A DNA stretch of 7,653 nt, from contig JAKSDB010000386.1 of assembly GCA_022360415.1 (NCBI GenBank), positions 1-7,653 on the forward strand, in the 5' to 3' direction. This DNA comes from Chlorobiales bacterium. Its GTDB lineage: Bacteria > Bacteroidota > Chlorobiia > Chlorobiales > Chlorobiaceae. Each line of letters starts with the position of its first letter. Position 1 is the stretch's first letter. Made by a program: the position numbers and the translations under genes. Below are positions 1-5,519 of the stretch, piece after piece. The notes below the pieces were generated by a model, which saw nothing but the letters and a program-made list of their open reading frames with translations, made no database searches and was not told where the DNA came from.

Positions 1-291
1 CAGCACTCTTTGCTCCCCTTTTGCGGAGCCCTCAATAACATCGAAATCACTGGAAACCTGCTTGAAAAGCCTGGTTCTTCTCAATGGAGAATCGACAAGA
101 TCCTGGTAGAGGTAAGGATTTCTCCGATGTATGAGCAAAGCGCCGATACTGCGCATCAGGAGCCTCGCCGAGCGCCCGGTGACACGGACATCTCTCAGTT
201 CGTCGAGCATACGAGCGTTATCCTCGCCCAGAAGGTACGACAGTAACTGCCTGTCCGTGGCAGATGTATAGTTGTATGGTATTTCCCGCAC
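1..291 (-). CDS. DUF3683-type FAD-linked oxidase, N-terminal part (runs off window)
   Basis: The minus strand is open from codon 291 to the window edge (97 codons). It begins REIPYNYTS, followed by LLGEDNARMLDELRD, TGRSARLL and HRRNPYLYQDLVDSPLRR. This is the conserved N-terminal block (DUF3683) of large FAD-linked oxidase / Fe-S oxidoreductases related to glycolate and D-lactate dehydrogenases. The FAD and Fe-S domains would lie beyond position 1. The start is uncertain. GTG at 291 gives MREIPYNYTS but has no Shine-Dalgarno. A non-standard ATT at 309, with AAGGG upstream, would give the natural-looking ANTTPVREIPYNYTS. An in-frame TGA at 331-333 limits extension, and there is no ATG in between. 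The gene diverges from the cassette array and probably marks its chromosomal border. Family assignment is from recall of the motif, not a search. Confidence 0.8.
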   Translation of the reverse strand, partial: MREIPYNYTSATDRQLLSYLLGEDNARMLDELRDVRVTGRSARLLMRSIGALLIHRRNPYLYQDLVDSPLRRTRLFKQVSSDFDVIEGSAKGEQRVL

Positions 292-489
292 AGGTGTAGT
301 ATTCGCAATGGTAACGACTGCCCTTGAAAGTCAGCCAAATATCAGAAAAATAATCCTCATATCCATGAGAGCTCACCTCAAACCCCCATGGGGAGAACAA
401 GAGAACCGATAAAAGGATTAGAAAATTCATTCCCGAAGGGAAAGGCAAAGTTCAAAAGGAAAAAGTCAAAAGTTGTTGGAAAGCTTGTT

Positions 490-602
490 GGGGATACGGA
501 AACAGCAGGCGGCTGAGCAGGCAATATGCTTGTATTTTTCGGCAGATGTGGCGAAATTGTGAAGAGATGTTGAGGAAAAGATATTTATTGAAGAAGTTAT
601 GC
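490..602 (+). repeat. Intergenic repeat copy A (right module only)
   Basis: This copy shares ordered blocks with copies B and C: CGGAAAC (498-503 region), ATATGCTTGTA (524-534), GTGGCGAAATTGTGAA (548-563) and a GTTATGC end (597-603). The left module found in B and C (GAATAGGG to TTGCCACT) is absent, so A is either truncated or a shorter version. It lies in a gene-free stretch between the divergent oxidase gene and the first attC. The GTTATGC end resembles an integron R' core (GTTRRRY, one mismatch). I see no other gene or RNA in 310-674. Confidence 0.7.
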
Positions 603-674
603 GCGTGCTGCATATGCAATATATAAAGTCATCTTTTCTTGCTTATAAATAGTGTTGCAGGTGCGTTGTGCACG

Positions 675-767
675 CCTCCAACAAATCGTTCGAACGGAAA
701 TGTCCTGCGCTTACGGACCTGCGGTCTGCTGATGCTCTGCTCATTCCGCTCGACTCGACCGTTGGCA
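675..767 (+). other. attC recombination site upstream of the DUF2726-like cassette
   Basis: The site has the imperfect-palindrome layout of an integron attC. The left core contains CCAAC (678-682) and the right core GTTGG (761-765), and these pair. The inner arms AATCGTTCGAACGGAAATG (685-702) and CATTCCGCTCGACTCGACC (742-760) also pair, with CGGAAATG against CATTCCG leaving one extrahelical A, as is usual for attC bottom-strand recognition. The arm sequences resemble the familiar AAATCGTTCAAGC / CTCGACC type. The right core differs from GTTRRRY in its last bases (GTTGGCA). The next gene starts 19 nt later, which is normal cassette spacing. This site would close an upstream cassette that carries no recognisable gene. 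Confidence 0.65.
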
Positions 768-785
768 CATGCGAGGAAATGACGA

Positions 786-1724
786 ATGGGTGTACGTGAT
801 ACAGTATTCGGCAGCGAAATGGAGAAGCACTGCTTCCGAAAGCTCGACGAGATATGGGGCAAGGACTACCGCGTCTATCACAACTTGCCCTTCCTCAACG
901 TCTTCACAGGGAAAGGCCGGCTCCTCGACAGTGATTGCAAGCCATTCACGCTCTCTGACGAGGAGTACGATCTCCTGAAGAAGACCAGCATTGATTTCAC
1001 CGTTTGCGACAAGATGGGCGCCCCTCTCGTCTGTGTCGAGTTCGACGGATTGCAAGATGGGTTCAACTTGGAAGTGGAGTACCATCTGCGCGACGGCTCT
1101 TCAGGCCGGAAGTCACGCCGGGGCATGATCGAGCTCAAGCTGCGCGTCGCTCATGGCTCACTCTTCCCCTATCTTGTTCTTGGGTCGGAGGAGTTTCGTG
1201 GCCTTTCTGAATCCATACGCCTCACGATAGCCGATGGTCTGATCGGGGAAGTCCTATCACTTCGTGCCACGAGCAAACGGATCAATGCTGGTTTCGATCC
1301 CGAGCAGTGCGGGTACTCCTCTGCGGAGTTCGATGCGCTTCCAGATAGCCAACAGTCGGAGATCATCGGCGACTGGGTCACGATGATTGAGGTCGAGAGC
1401 GACTTCGAGCACAATCCCATCGTGCGAGAAGTGGCTCACCTCTCATCGGAGTTGAAAGCGATAGGTTGCGGTATGACCTTCTTGAATGATGGAAAGTACA
1501 ATCGCAACAAGTGGGTGCGGATGCAGAGCAAAGTCACGAGCAGCCGTTACGGAACAGCTGTTGCGAACATCAGCATCCCCGATTTCAAAACGCCGTTCTG
1601 TTACTCCACTGTTCACGTTGCGCAGGAGATCGGCCACCTTCTGGCACTGATCCAACTTCGTAGGCGCCGTGACCAAGAGGCAAGAACGAGAGGCGCCAAC
1701 AAAACGCCTAGAGGCGACGCTTAA
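786..1724 (+). CDS. DUF2726-like PD-(D/E)XK nuclease-fold cassette protein
   Basis: This is a 312-residue protein. The N-terminal half looks like the DUF2726 / restriction-endonuclease-like fold: an early Glu (E11/E13) in the first helix, WGKDYRVYHNLPFLNVF (24-40), SID with D70, VCVEFDG with E85 and D87, and IELK with K118. The spacing D70...E85-x-D87 fits a PD-(D/E)XK core, although the usual DGxxH after the Glu reads DGLQDGFN. Residues 160-290 match nothing I recognise. No membrane segment is visible. The start has a good Shine-Dalgarno, GAGGA at 773-777, 8 nt before the ATG. The C-terminal tail RGANKTPRGDA is encoded by the attC that follows, which is typical of cassette genes. Base composition is GC-richer than the downstream cassettes. 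A DNA-cleaving or repair/defence role is inferred only from the fold. Confidence 0.75.
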   Translation: MGVRDTVFGSEMEKHCFRKLDEIWGKDYRVYHNLPFLNVFTGKGRLLDSDCKPFTLSDEEYDLLKKTSIDFTVCDKMGAPLVCVEFDGLQDGFNLEVEYHLRDGSSGRKSRRGMIELKLRVAHGSLFPYLVLGSEEFRGLSESIRLTIADGLIGEVLSLRATSKRINAGFDPEQCGYSSAEFDALPDSQQSEIIGDWVTMIEVESDFEHNPIVREVAHLSSELKAIGCGMTFLNDGKYNRNKWVRMQSKVTSSRYGTAVANISIPDFKTPFCYSTVHVAQEIGHLLALIQLRRRRDQEARTRGANKTPRGDA

Positions 1725-1751
1725 CAGCGCGCCTCAGCCGCAGTGTTAGGC
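1693..1751 (+). other. attC recombination site between the DUF2726-like and NERD cassettes
   Basis: The right core GTTAGGC (1745-1751) is a perfect GTTRRRY. The left core GCC-AAC (1695-1700) pairs with it and leaves one bulged A. The inner hairpin is AGGCG (1712-1716), bulged A1717, CGC (1718-1720), loop TTAACA, GCG (1727-1729), CGCCT (1730-1734). The left arm CCAACAAAACGCCTAGAGG resembles the start of Vibrio-type repeats. The stop codon of the upstream gene (1722-1724) lies inside the hairpin loop. The next gene starts 24 nt after the core. Geometry and position both support a genuine attC. Confidence 0.75.
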
Positions 1752-1774
1752 AAACCTGGAGAAACACCGATAGT

Positions 1775-2437
1775 ATGCCGTATTCGATGACAGACTTTGC
1801 GTTAGCCGGATCGGTCGTTGGATTTGCTTTGTTACTTGTATACTTGACAGGGTACTCACTTGGCAGAAGGCGACGACAAAAAGAAGAGAACACCGGCGAG
1901 GCTGCAGTTCGAAGGCGGCTCTCAAGAGCATTTGCGGGGAAGGACTATCACCTCTTGAACAACGTCACTTTACCTGTTAATAACGGAACAACACAGATTG
2001 ACCACATTTTGGTCTCTCGGGTTGGAGTCTTCGTAATAGAGACAAAGCATTACACTGGTTGGATTTTCGGAGACGTTTCGACTCCAAAATGGATGCAAAT
2101 AGTTTACTACACGAGAAGTCGATTCCTGAATCCAATACATCAGAACTACAAACACGTGATGGTAGTTCGAGAGACTCTAGACTTTCTTTCCCCGGAAGAT
2201 ATTCACTCCGTTGTGGTTTTCACTGGAGACGCAGAGTTTAAAACTTCAAGGCCAGAAGGCGTTTTCTTCATCAATGAACTAGAAAGTTACATTCAGTCGT
2301 TCCGCGAAGAAAGGATGACTGAGAATCGAATGCAGTTCTGTGTAGGCAGGTTAGAAACAACACGTAAAATGATTACCGGCCGAACTGATGTGGAACACCA
2401 GGCATACCTAGACTCGAAATTTGGAAGTGTTGAATGA
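1775..2437 (+). CDS. Membrane-anchored NERD-domain (nuclease-related) protein
   Basis: This is a 220-residue protein. One N-terminal membrane segment (about 9-28) is followed by an RRRR stop-transfer patch (31-34). The NERD domain then covers about 40-150. Key motifs are GE (41-42), YHLLNNVTLP, QIDHILVS with D76 and H77, GVFVIETKHYTGWIFG with E89 and K91, and NPIHQNYKH (119-127). D76, E89 and K91 make the PD-(D/E)XK triad, so the active site looks intact. NERD proteins are predicted nucleases often found in stress or defence contexts; the substrate is unknown. Only a weak Shine-Dalgarno (GGAG, 13 nt upstream) is seen. M5 (1787) is an alternative start, but the whole first segment fits a membrane anchor. 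Residues 150-220 are helical and unassigned. The gene lies one attC downstream of another nuclease-fold gene. Confidence 0.85.
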   Translation: MPYSMTDFALAGSVVGFALLLVYLTGYSLGRRRRQKEENTGEAAVRRRLSRAFAGKDYHLLNNVTLPVNNGTTQIDHILVSRVGVFVIETKHYTGWIFGDVSTPKWMQIVYYTRSRFLNPIHQNYKHVMVVRETLDFLSPEDIHSVVVFTGDAEFKTSRPEGVFFINELESYIQSFREERMTENRMQFCVGRLETTRKMITGRTDVEHQAYLDSKFGSVE

Positions 2438-2444
2438 ACTATTG

Positions 2445-2740
2445 CGAATAGGGAGCGTTGTTCCGTAGGCCAAATAACGTTCAGAATCAGCGACACTTTT
2501 ACCTTCACACACAGAAAGAAAAGAAGCCACACGATCCCCTTTTTCTCCTTGTACTTCCGCGAATGTTTTTTGCCACTGAATAACATCCCCTATAGTAAAG
2601 TCTGGCTCAATCGGGTTTTGATAGCCAGTGGGACAAACTTCATGTGGAAAAAGCAGGCAAAGCTTAGAAAGCGATATGCTTGTTTTTTTCGACATGAGTG
2701 GCGAAATTATTCTGTATTGCAATAAAACTTAATGTTAGGA
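2445..2740 (+). repeat. Intergenic repeat copy B (complete)
   Basis: The copy starts 7 nt after the NERD stop codon and ends 23 nt before the next ATG. It has three modules shared with copy C. Left module: GAATAGGG through AATCAGCGACACTTTTAC to TTGCCACT (2445-2577). Middle: AAAGTCTGGCTCAA and CGGGTTTTGATAGCC (2597-2625). Right, also in copy A: ATATGCTTGT (2674-2683), GTGGCGAAATT (2699-2709) and the terminal AATGTTAGGA (2731-2740). GTTAGGA is one base from an integron R' core. No ordinary attC lies between the NERD stop and this repeat, so the repeat may act as, or have replaced, the cassette's recombination site. The minus strand carries an open frame across the whole copy (2408-2722). Confidence 0.75.
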
Positions 2741-2763
2741 ACCGAGATCCCAAGGAGGCAACC

Positions 2764-3051
2764 ATGGGTTTCTTAGATGGCCTTCGTGAAAGTCAAGTCC
2801 AAGCAGCAATCGACACGTTGAATAGCACTAGCAGCAAACTAATGCTCAAAGGTGCCGTCAACACATTGGCGAAGAATGCGGACACCAATCCGTTCGTGAT
2901 TCCGTCTCTGCGCAACGTCGCGGCTGTGCATCCAAATGATGAAATTCGTACGCTTGCGGAAACACAACTTAGAAGAATATCACAGGTACACCATGATCCT
3001 GTCATTCGAAATCGTGCTAAAAAAGCTCTTGATAGTTTGGATGATAAGTAG
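2764..3051 (+). CDS. Small all-helical HEAT-like cassette protein, function unknown
   Basis: This is a 95-residue protein. The start is fixed by a strong Shine-Dalgarno, AAGGAGG at 2752-2758, 5 nt before the ATG; an in-frame ATG at 2698 lies inside repeat B and is not needed. The sequence is almost entirely helical. Two units look like HEAT/ARM repeats: NPFVIPSLRNVAAVHPNDEI (42-61) with TLAETQLRRISQ, and HHDPVIRNRAKKALDSL (76-92), each with the proline/asparagine-aspartate turn and a following amphipathic helix. No membrane segment and no catalytic motif are visible. A short two-repeat array suggests a protein-binding adaptor, but that is inference. It is a free-standing cassette gene, with a repeat upstream and an attC half-site or hairpin 13 nt downstream. 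Confidence 0.8.
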   Translation: MGFLDGLRESQVQAAIDTLNSTSSKLMLKGAVNTLAKNADTNPFVIPSLRNVAAVHPNDEIRTLAETQLRRISQVHHDPVIRNRAKKALDSLDDK

Positions 3052-3063
3052 TAATGAATGGGG

Positions 3064-3110
3064 GAGCCTAACCAACAGCTGCAGTTAACAAGCAGCGGGG
3101 GCTCGCTTTT
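3064..3110 (+). terminator. Nested hairpin after the HEAT-like gene; attC left half or terminator
   Basis: Outer stem GAGCC (3064-3068) pairs with GGCTC (3100-3104) and inner stem GCTGC (3078-3082) pairs with GCAGC (3092-3096). GCTTTTCTT follows, so it could act as an intrinsic terminator. The same stretch contains GCCTAAC (3066-3072) followed by CAACAGCTGCAG, which looks like the left core and arm of an attC of the type seen at 4162. A matching right half is not found; group II intron material begins about 40 nt later. Confidence 0.55.
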
Positions 3111-3151
3111 CTTATGAGACTACCCTCGGAATGGAATTTTGAACAGGGTTA

Positions 3152-3222
3152 TGTAGACCGGGGGAATTGCCCCCCCCAGCCCCTTGCAGAACCGGACGTG
3201 AAATTGTCAGTTTATCCGGCTC
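3152..3222 (-). ncRNA. Group II intron fragment: domains V and VI (3' end)
   Basis: Read on the minus strand, 3222 to 3189 is a 34-nt domain V. GAGCCGGA pairs with TCCGGTTC, the AGC catalytic triad is intact, and the CG bulge (in CACGTCC) is present. The distal tetraloop is GACA rather than GAAA, and the upper stem has a mismatch, so some decay is likely. Domain VI follows: a G-rich and C-rich stem closing with GGTCTACAT near 3152-3158, holding the presumed branch A. No reverse transcriptase/maturase frame exists upstream on this strand, so only the 3' end of the intron remains. Bacterial class C introns often insert beside hairpins or attC sites in the orientation opposite to cassette genes, which matches this placement. 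Confidence 0.75.
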
Positions 3223-3471
3223 ACATTATCCAGTCTTTCAGGATATAACCCGTAGAAAAGGAATAGGGAATAGAAACAGGAAACGGGGGACATCTTATAT
3301 TGAAACCACCAAACACAAACTTCCATCGCTTAAAAATAATTCCGCCAAGTGCTTCGAAAAGCATAACATCGAGTGTATCTTTTTTGCCATAAAAAGTAGA
3401 CAAAAGCATTCATAAAGCAGAATAACAGTAGTAATAAACGCCTATAATAGAGGCCTGAAAGAAATTCTACA
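3223..3471. other. Gene-free stretch between intron remnant and cassette 4
   Basis: I see no convincing gene, RNA or mobile-element end here. Short frames on both strands show no recognisable domain. ATAACAGTAGTAATAAACGCC (within 3422-3442) could be the degenerate left arm of an attC whose right end is at 3490-3496, but pairing is poor. The stretch may be an eroded cassette or the remains of the intron's domain IV. Confidence 0.4.
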
Positions 3472-3496
3472 GTGCAGATAATAAATAATGTTAGAT
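3472..3496 (+). other. Cassette-boundary motif upstream of cassette 4 (copy D)
   Basis: The segment GTGCAGATAATAAATAATG followed by TTAGAT ends in GTTAGAT, a perfect GTTRRRY core, 38 nt before the ATG of the 222-residue gene. The first 23 bases recur with one mismatch on the minus strand at 6272-6294, upstream of the 186-residue gene. The ends of repeats B and C are similar (AATAAAACTTAATGTTAG; ATTAATGCTATA). It may be the right end of an attC family peculiar to this array, or a shared promoter/leader element. Confidence 0.55.
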
Positions 3497-3534
3497 TCGA
3501 AAGCGAACTCAAAGAACTATAACCTGTTGAACAA

Positions 3535-4203
3535 ATGGAAACTATAGAAAAAAAGGTAGCAGTATCTGAGATATGGAAGAATTACTTAGGCTTAGCTGCA
3601 CTTATTATAGGAGGCTGGTGGGCTGTTTACACTTTCCATGAACTCCAATCTTCTTATTCGGCAAATCTCGATATTGAAAGAAAGGAAGCTTCGAGGTTAC
3701 TGCTTGATTTTGATATTAAGGTGACGGAATTGAACAGCGCAAGCGAGGGCTTAATTGGATTGGAGGTGGAGGTCTACGTCGTAAATCAAGGCATATTGCC
3801 TGCTAGAATCGAATTATCCAAATCTAACTCGTCATTTAGCGTAGTTAAGCTTAAGCCCGGTGTAGACGTTAATCAAAACCCAAATATAGGTAAATTCTAC
3901 ACAGCCGAACCGTTCAGTTTTTTCAATGGAAAAACTTGGGGCGTTAATAGCAGCATTGTAGCACTTCCCAAAGCAACAACTTCAATAAAATATTTTGTTC
4001 AGGTGCAGGAACCTGGGTATTACTTTGTATCATTTTCTGCACCAGTTAGTTTAGATGCCCAACGAACAATTGATGCACGGGTAATTGGGAATAAACCGAG
4101 TAGCTCTAGTGTCTCGCATGTCTGGAGTTCTCAAAAATATTTTTCTGTGCGAGGCGAGGAATCTAACAAGAAATTGCAGCCGACCGCTATGAGCGGCAGT
4201 TGA
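3535..4203 (+). CDS. Single-pass membrane cassette protein with periplasmic-type beta domain
   Basis: This is a 222-residue protein. One membrane helix (about 16-34, LGLAALIIGGWWAVYTF) is followed by a short coil and a beta-rich region (55-205) with no catalytic motif. This layout (TM with GGWW, then a soluble beta domain) resembles hypothetical proteins often met in integron cassettes, from recall only. The C-terminal tail NKKLQPTAMSGS is the translated left half of the cassette's attC, a known hallmark of cassette genes. No Shine-Dalgarno precedes the ATG, so translation may be leaderless-like or depend on an upstream signal. The gene is AT-richer than the nuclease cassette upstream. Function unknown. 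A cell-envelope location is inferred. Confidence 0.8.
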   Translation: METIEKKVAVSEIWKNYLGLAALIIGGWWAVYTFHELQSSYSANLDIERKEASRLLLDFDIKVTELNSASEGLIGLEVEVYVVNQGILPARIELSKSNSSFSVVKLKPGVDVNQNPNIGKFYTAEPFSFFNGKTWGVNSSIVALPKATTSIKYFVQVQEPGYYFVSFSAPVSLDAQRTIDARVIGNKPSSSSVSHVWSSQKYFSVRGEESNKKLQPTAMSGS

Positions 4204-4215
4204 ATTCGAATAGGG
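4162..4215 (+). other. attC site of cassette 4, right core eroded
   Basis: Left core TCTAAC (4162-4167) is followed by the arm AAGAAATTGCAGCCGA. A perfect hairpin follows, CCGCT (4184-4188), loop ATG, AGCGG (4192-4196), and then the arm CAGTTGAATTC. The expected GTTAGGC at the end reads AATAGGGC (4209-4216), which is also the first block of repeat C. The left half is a standard attC of the NKKLQPTA-encoding type. The right core is mutated or was overwritten by the repeat. Confidence 0.65.
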
Positions 4216-4735
4216 CACGCCGTTCTGTAAATTAAATAACTTTCAGAATCAGCGACACTTTTACACTTCACATTCAGAAAGAAAAGAGACTACACAGTCC
4301 CCCTTTTCTCATTGCACTTCCACGAATGTTTCTTGCCACTCCTACTACAGGGCACCTCCATTAATTGTCGTGAGCGAACTGAAAACGAGGCGGACGGGGC
4401 CAGAGAAACCGGAGTGTAAACAGAGTACATGAGGATTTCGAGCACCGACCAACGAAGTATTCGGGTCGCGCAACAAATTAATAGAGGTGCTGCCCTACAG
4501 TTAAAGTCTGACTCAACCGGGTCTTGACAGCCCTTGAGGCCTGTTCCCCTGGAGGATGACATCTACATCGAGAAGATCGACATGGAGACTACGAATGCAG
4601 AATATGAGCCGGGAGGGAATGCGGAAACATTATACGACTGAACAGGCGGTATGCTTGTAATTTATGCCGAAGGTGGCGAAATTGTGAAAAGGTATCGAGA
4701 AAAGCTAATGATATCTTATGACAATTAATGCTATA
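4207..4735 (+). repeat. Intergenic repeat copy C, interrupted by a MITE-like insert
   Basis: The left module (4207-4340) aligns with copy B almost base for base, including the exact block AATCAGCGACACTTTTAC (B has one nearby 1-nt length difference). A roughly 150-bp insert (4341-4495) follows. Then comes the middle module AAAGTCTGACTCAACCGGGT (4503-4522), matching B. The right module is GGTATGCTTGTAA (4648-4660), GTGGCGAAATTGTGAA (4673-4688), ending near AATTAATGCTATA. The right module is closer to copy A than to B. Between 4532 and 4610 there is extra sequence not seen in B. The copy fills the gap between cassette 4 and the two-gene membrane unit; no gene is apparent within it. Confidence 0.75.
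4350..4495. mobile_element. MITE-like element inserted in repeat C
   Basis: The left end GGGCACCTCCATTAATTG (4350-4367) is the inverse of the right end, which read inward is GGGCAGCACCTCTATTAATT. They match apart from a 3-nt insertion and one substitution. TACA flanks both sides (4346-4349 and 4496-4499), a 4-bp target duplication. Copy B preserves the empty site (CCCTATAGTAAAG). The 146-bp interior has no transposase frame. A short non-autonomous element mobilised by an unlinked transposase is the natural reading. Confidence 0.7.
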
Positions 4736-4772
4736 CCGCCAAAGGGCTTAACCTAGATAAATTTGCAGATTT

Positions 4773-5168
4773 ATGGATGTTAAACTAACTCGCTGGCTGA
4801 TGTTTAGCGTATTCATTGCGCTACTACCTCTATTATTTAATGGGCTTGCCGCGTTTGGGAGACAATCTGCTGTAACACTTTCAACGATGTTGGGGCGGGG
4901 AGAGCTTCTACTTATATCTGGTGCAATAGCAGCGGCTGCAATCGGAGAAATAATTGCTAGTGGAGAAGATCATAAGGTTAGAAAACTCTTTGCAGGTGGA
5001 GGTTGTGTACTAGTTCTTGCTCTCACGTCTCTGTGGTTTGCTGATATCTCAACAGCTTATAAAGCCGGAACTCTGATTGATGAAGGTGTAGTTGCCATTG
5101 GCTCTTTAATCATATTTTTGGCAACAATTATCACCAGCGGAAGTTGTGTAGCATTATCGGAGGAATAA
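4773..5168 (+). CDS. Four-helix small membrane protein, first gene of a coupled pair
   Basis: This is a 131-residue hydrophobic protein with four predicted membrane helices, about 8-28, 44-63, 73-90 and 103-123. A short polar loop GEDHKVRK (64-71) lies between helices 2 and 3. No signature motif is recognised. No Shine-Dalgarno is visible before ATG 4773; M10 (4800) is a possible internal start but would clip helix 1. The last codons contain the Shine-Dalgarno of the next gene, whose ATG follows the stop by 4 nt, so the two are co-translated. The two proteins probably work together in the inner membrane. Function unknown; small membrane plus coiled-coil pairs can occur in defence or stress cassettes, but nothing here proves that. 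Confidence 0.75.
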   Translation: MDVKLTRWLMFSVFIALLPLLFNGLAAFGRQSAVTLSTMLGRGELLLISGAIAAAAIGEIIASGEDHKVRKLFAGGGCVLVLALTSLWFADISTAYKAGTLIDEGVVAIGSLIIFLATIITSGSCVALSEE

Positions 5169-5172
5169 CGCT

Positions 5173-5499
5173 ATGGGAATCGAGATTGTTGCTATCATTG
5201 GGGCTGTGTTAAGTGCCTCTATTTCTCTTGTCGCAGCATTTCCCGTTGTGAGGAAAATTTTCCATGCTAAAAAAATGAATGAGGATATAGAGGCCAAACT
5301 CATGGCGGAGAATAAGGTTAGAGAGAATAGGATTAGATCTGAAATTGGTCTTATGATAATAGAGACAATCACAACTTATAAAAAAACAATAGAGGCTTTG
5401 GAGGCTTTGGAGGCTTTGGAAAATATTAAAAGTGAGATAGAAAAATTACACCTAGAGAAGCCAACAGTTGCAGAGGAAAAGAAAAAGGAAAACGAGTGA
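5173..5499 (+). CDS. Membrane-anchored coiled-coil protein, second gene of the pair
   Basis: This is a 108-residue protein. One N-terminal membrane helix (about 3-25) is followed by a basic patch (RKIFHAKK, 27-34). A long charged helix, probably a coiled coil (35-105), follows and ends in a Lys/Glu-rich tail. The Shine-Dalgarno GGAGG (5159-5163) lies inside the end of the upstream gene, 9 nt before the ATG, which shows translational coupling. Residues 74-82 are three EAL units encoded by perfect 9-bp tandem repeats. The layout (TM then cytoplasmic rod) suggests a scaffold or regulator partnering the four-helix protein. No family recognised. Confidence 0.78.
   Translation: MGIEIVAIIGAVLSASISLVAAFPVVRKIFHAKKMNEDIEAKLMAENKVRENRIRSEIGLMIIETITTYKKTIEALEALEALENIKSEIEKLHLEKPTVAEEKKKENE
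5392..5418 (+). repeat. Three perfect 9-bp tandem repeats (GAGGCTTTG)
   Basis: Three exact copies of GAGGCTTTG lie in frame inside the coiled-coil gene and encode EALEALEAL. The 9-bp unit keeps the reading frame, so slippage would change coil length without truncating the protein. Confidence 0.9.
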
Positions 5500-5519
5500 A
5501 GGAGATATAACGAAAGCAC

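Noticed and set aside
10..246. Plus-strand frame of 78 codons at the left edge
   Set aside because: It lies opposite the DUF3683 coding sequence, which carries clear conserved motifs; this frame is a shadow.
218..448. Minus-strand frame of 76 codons with a signal-peptide-like start
   Set aside because: Its second half overlaps the DUF3683 N-terminus in another frame, and it lacks a Shine-Dalgarno at the internal MNFLILL start. The hydrophobic start is probably chance in AT-rich DNA.
741..1138. Minus-strand frames over the DUF2726-like gene
   Set aside because: No recognisable motif; the plus-strand gene has a good ribosome site and nuclease-fold residues.
3167..3415. Plus-strand frame of 82 codons
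   Set aside because: It starts inside the group II intron domain VI and has no domain or ribosome site.
4290..4562. Minus-strand frame of 90 codons in repeat C
   Set aside because: It runs through the MITE-like insert and both repeat parts, so it is a chance fusion of unrelated segments.
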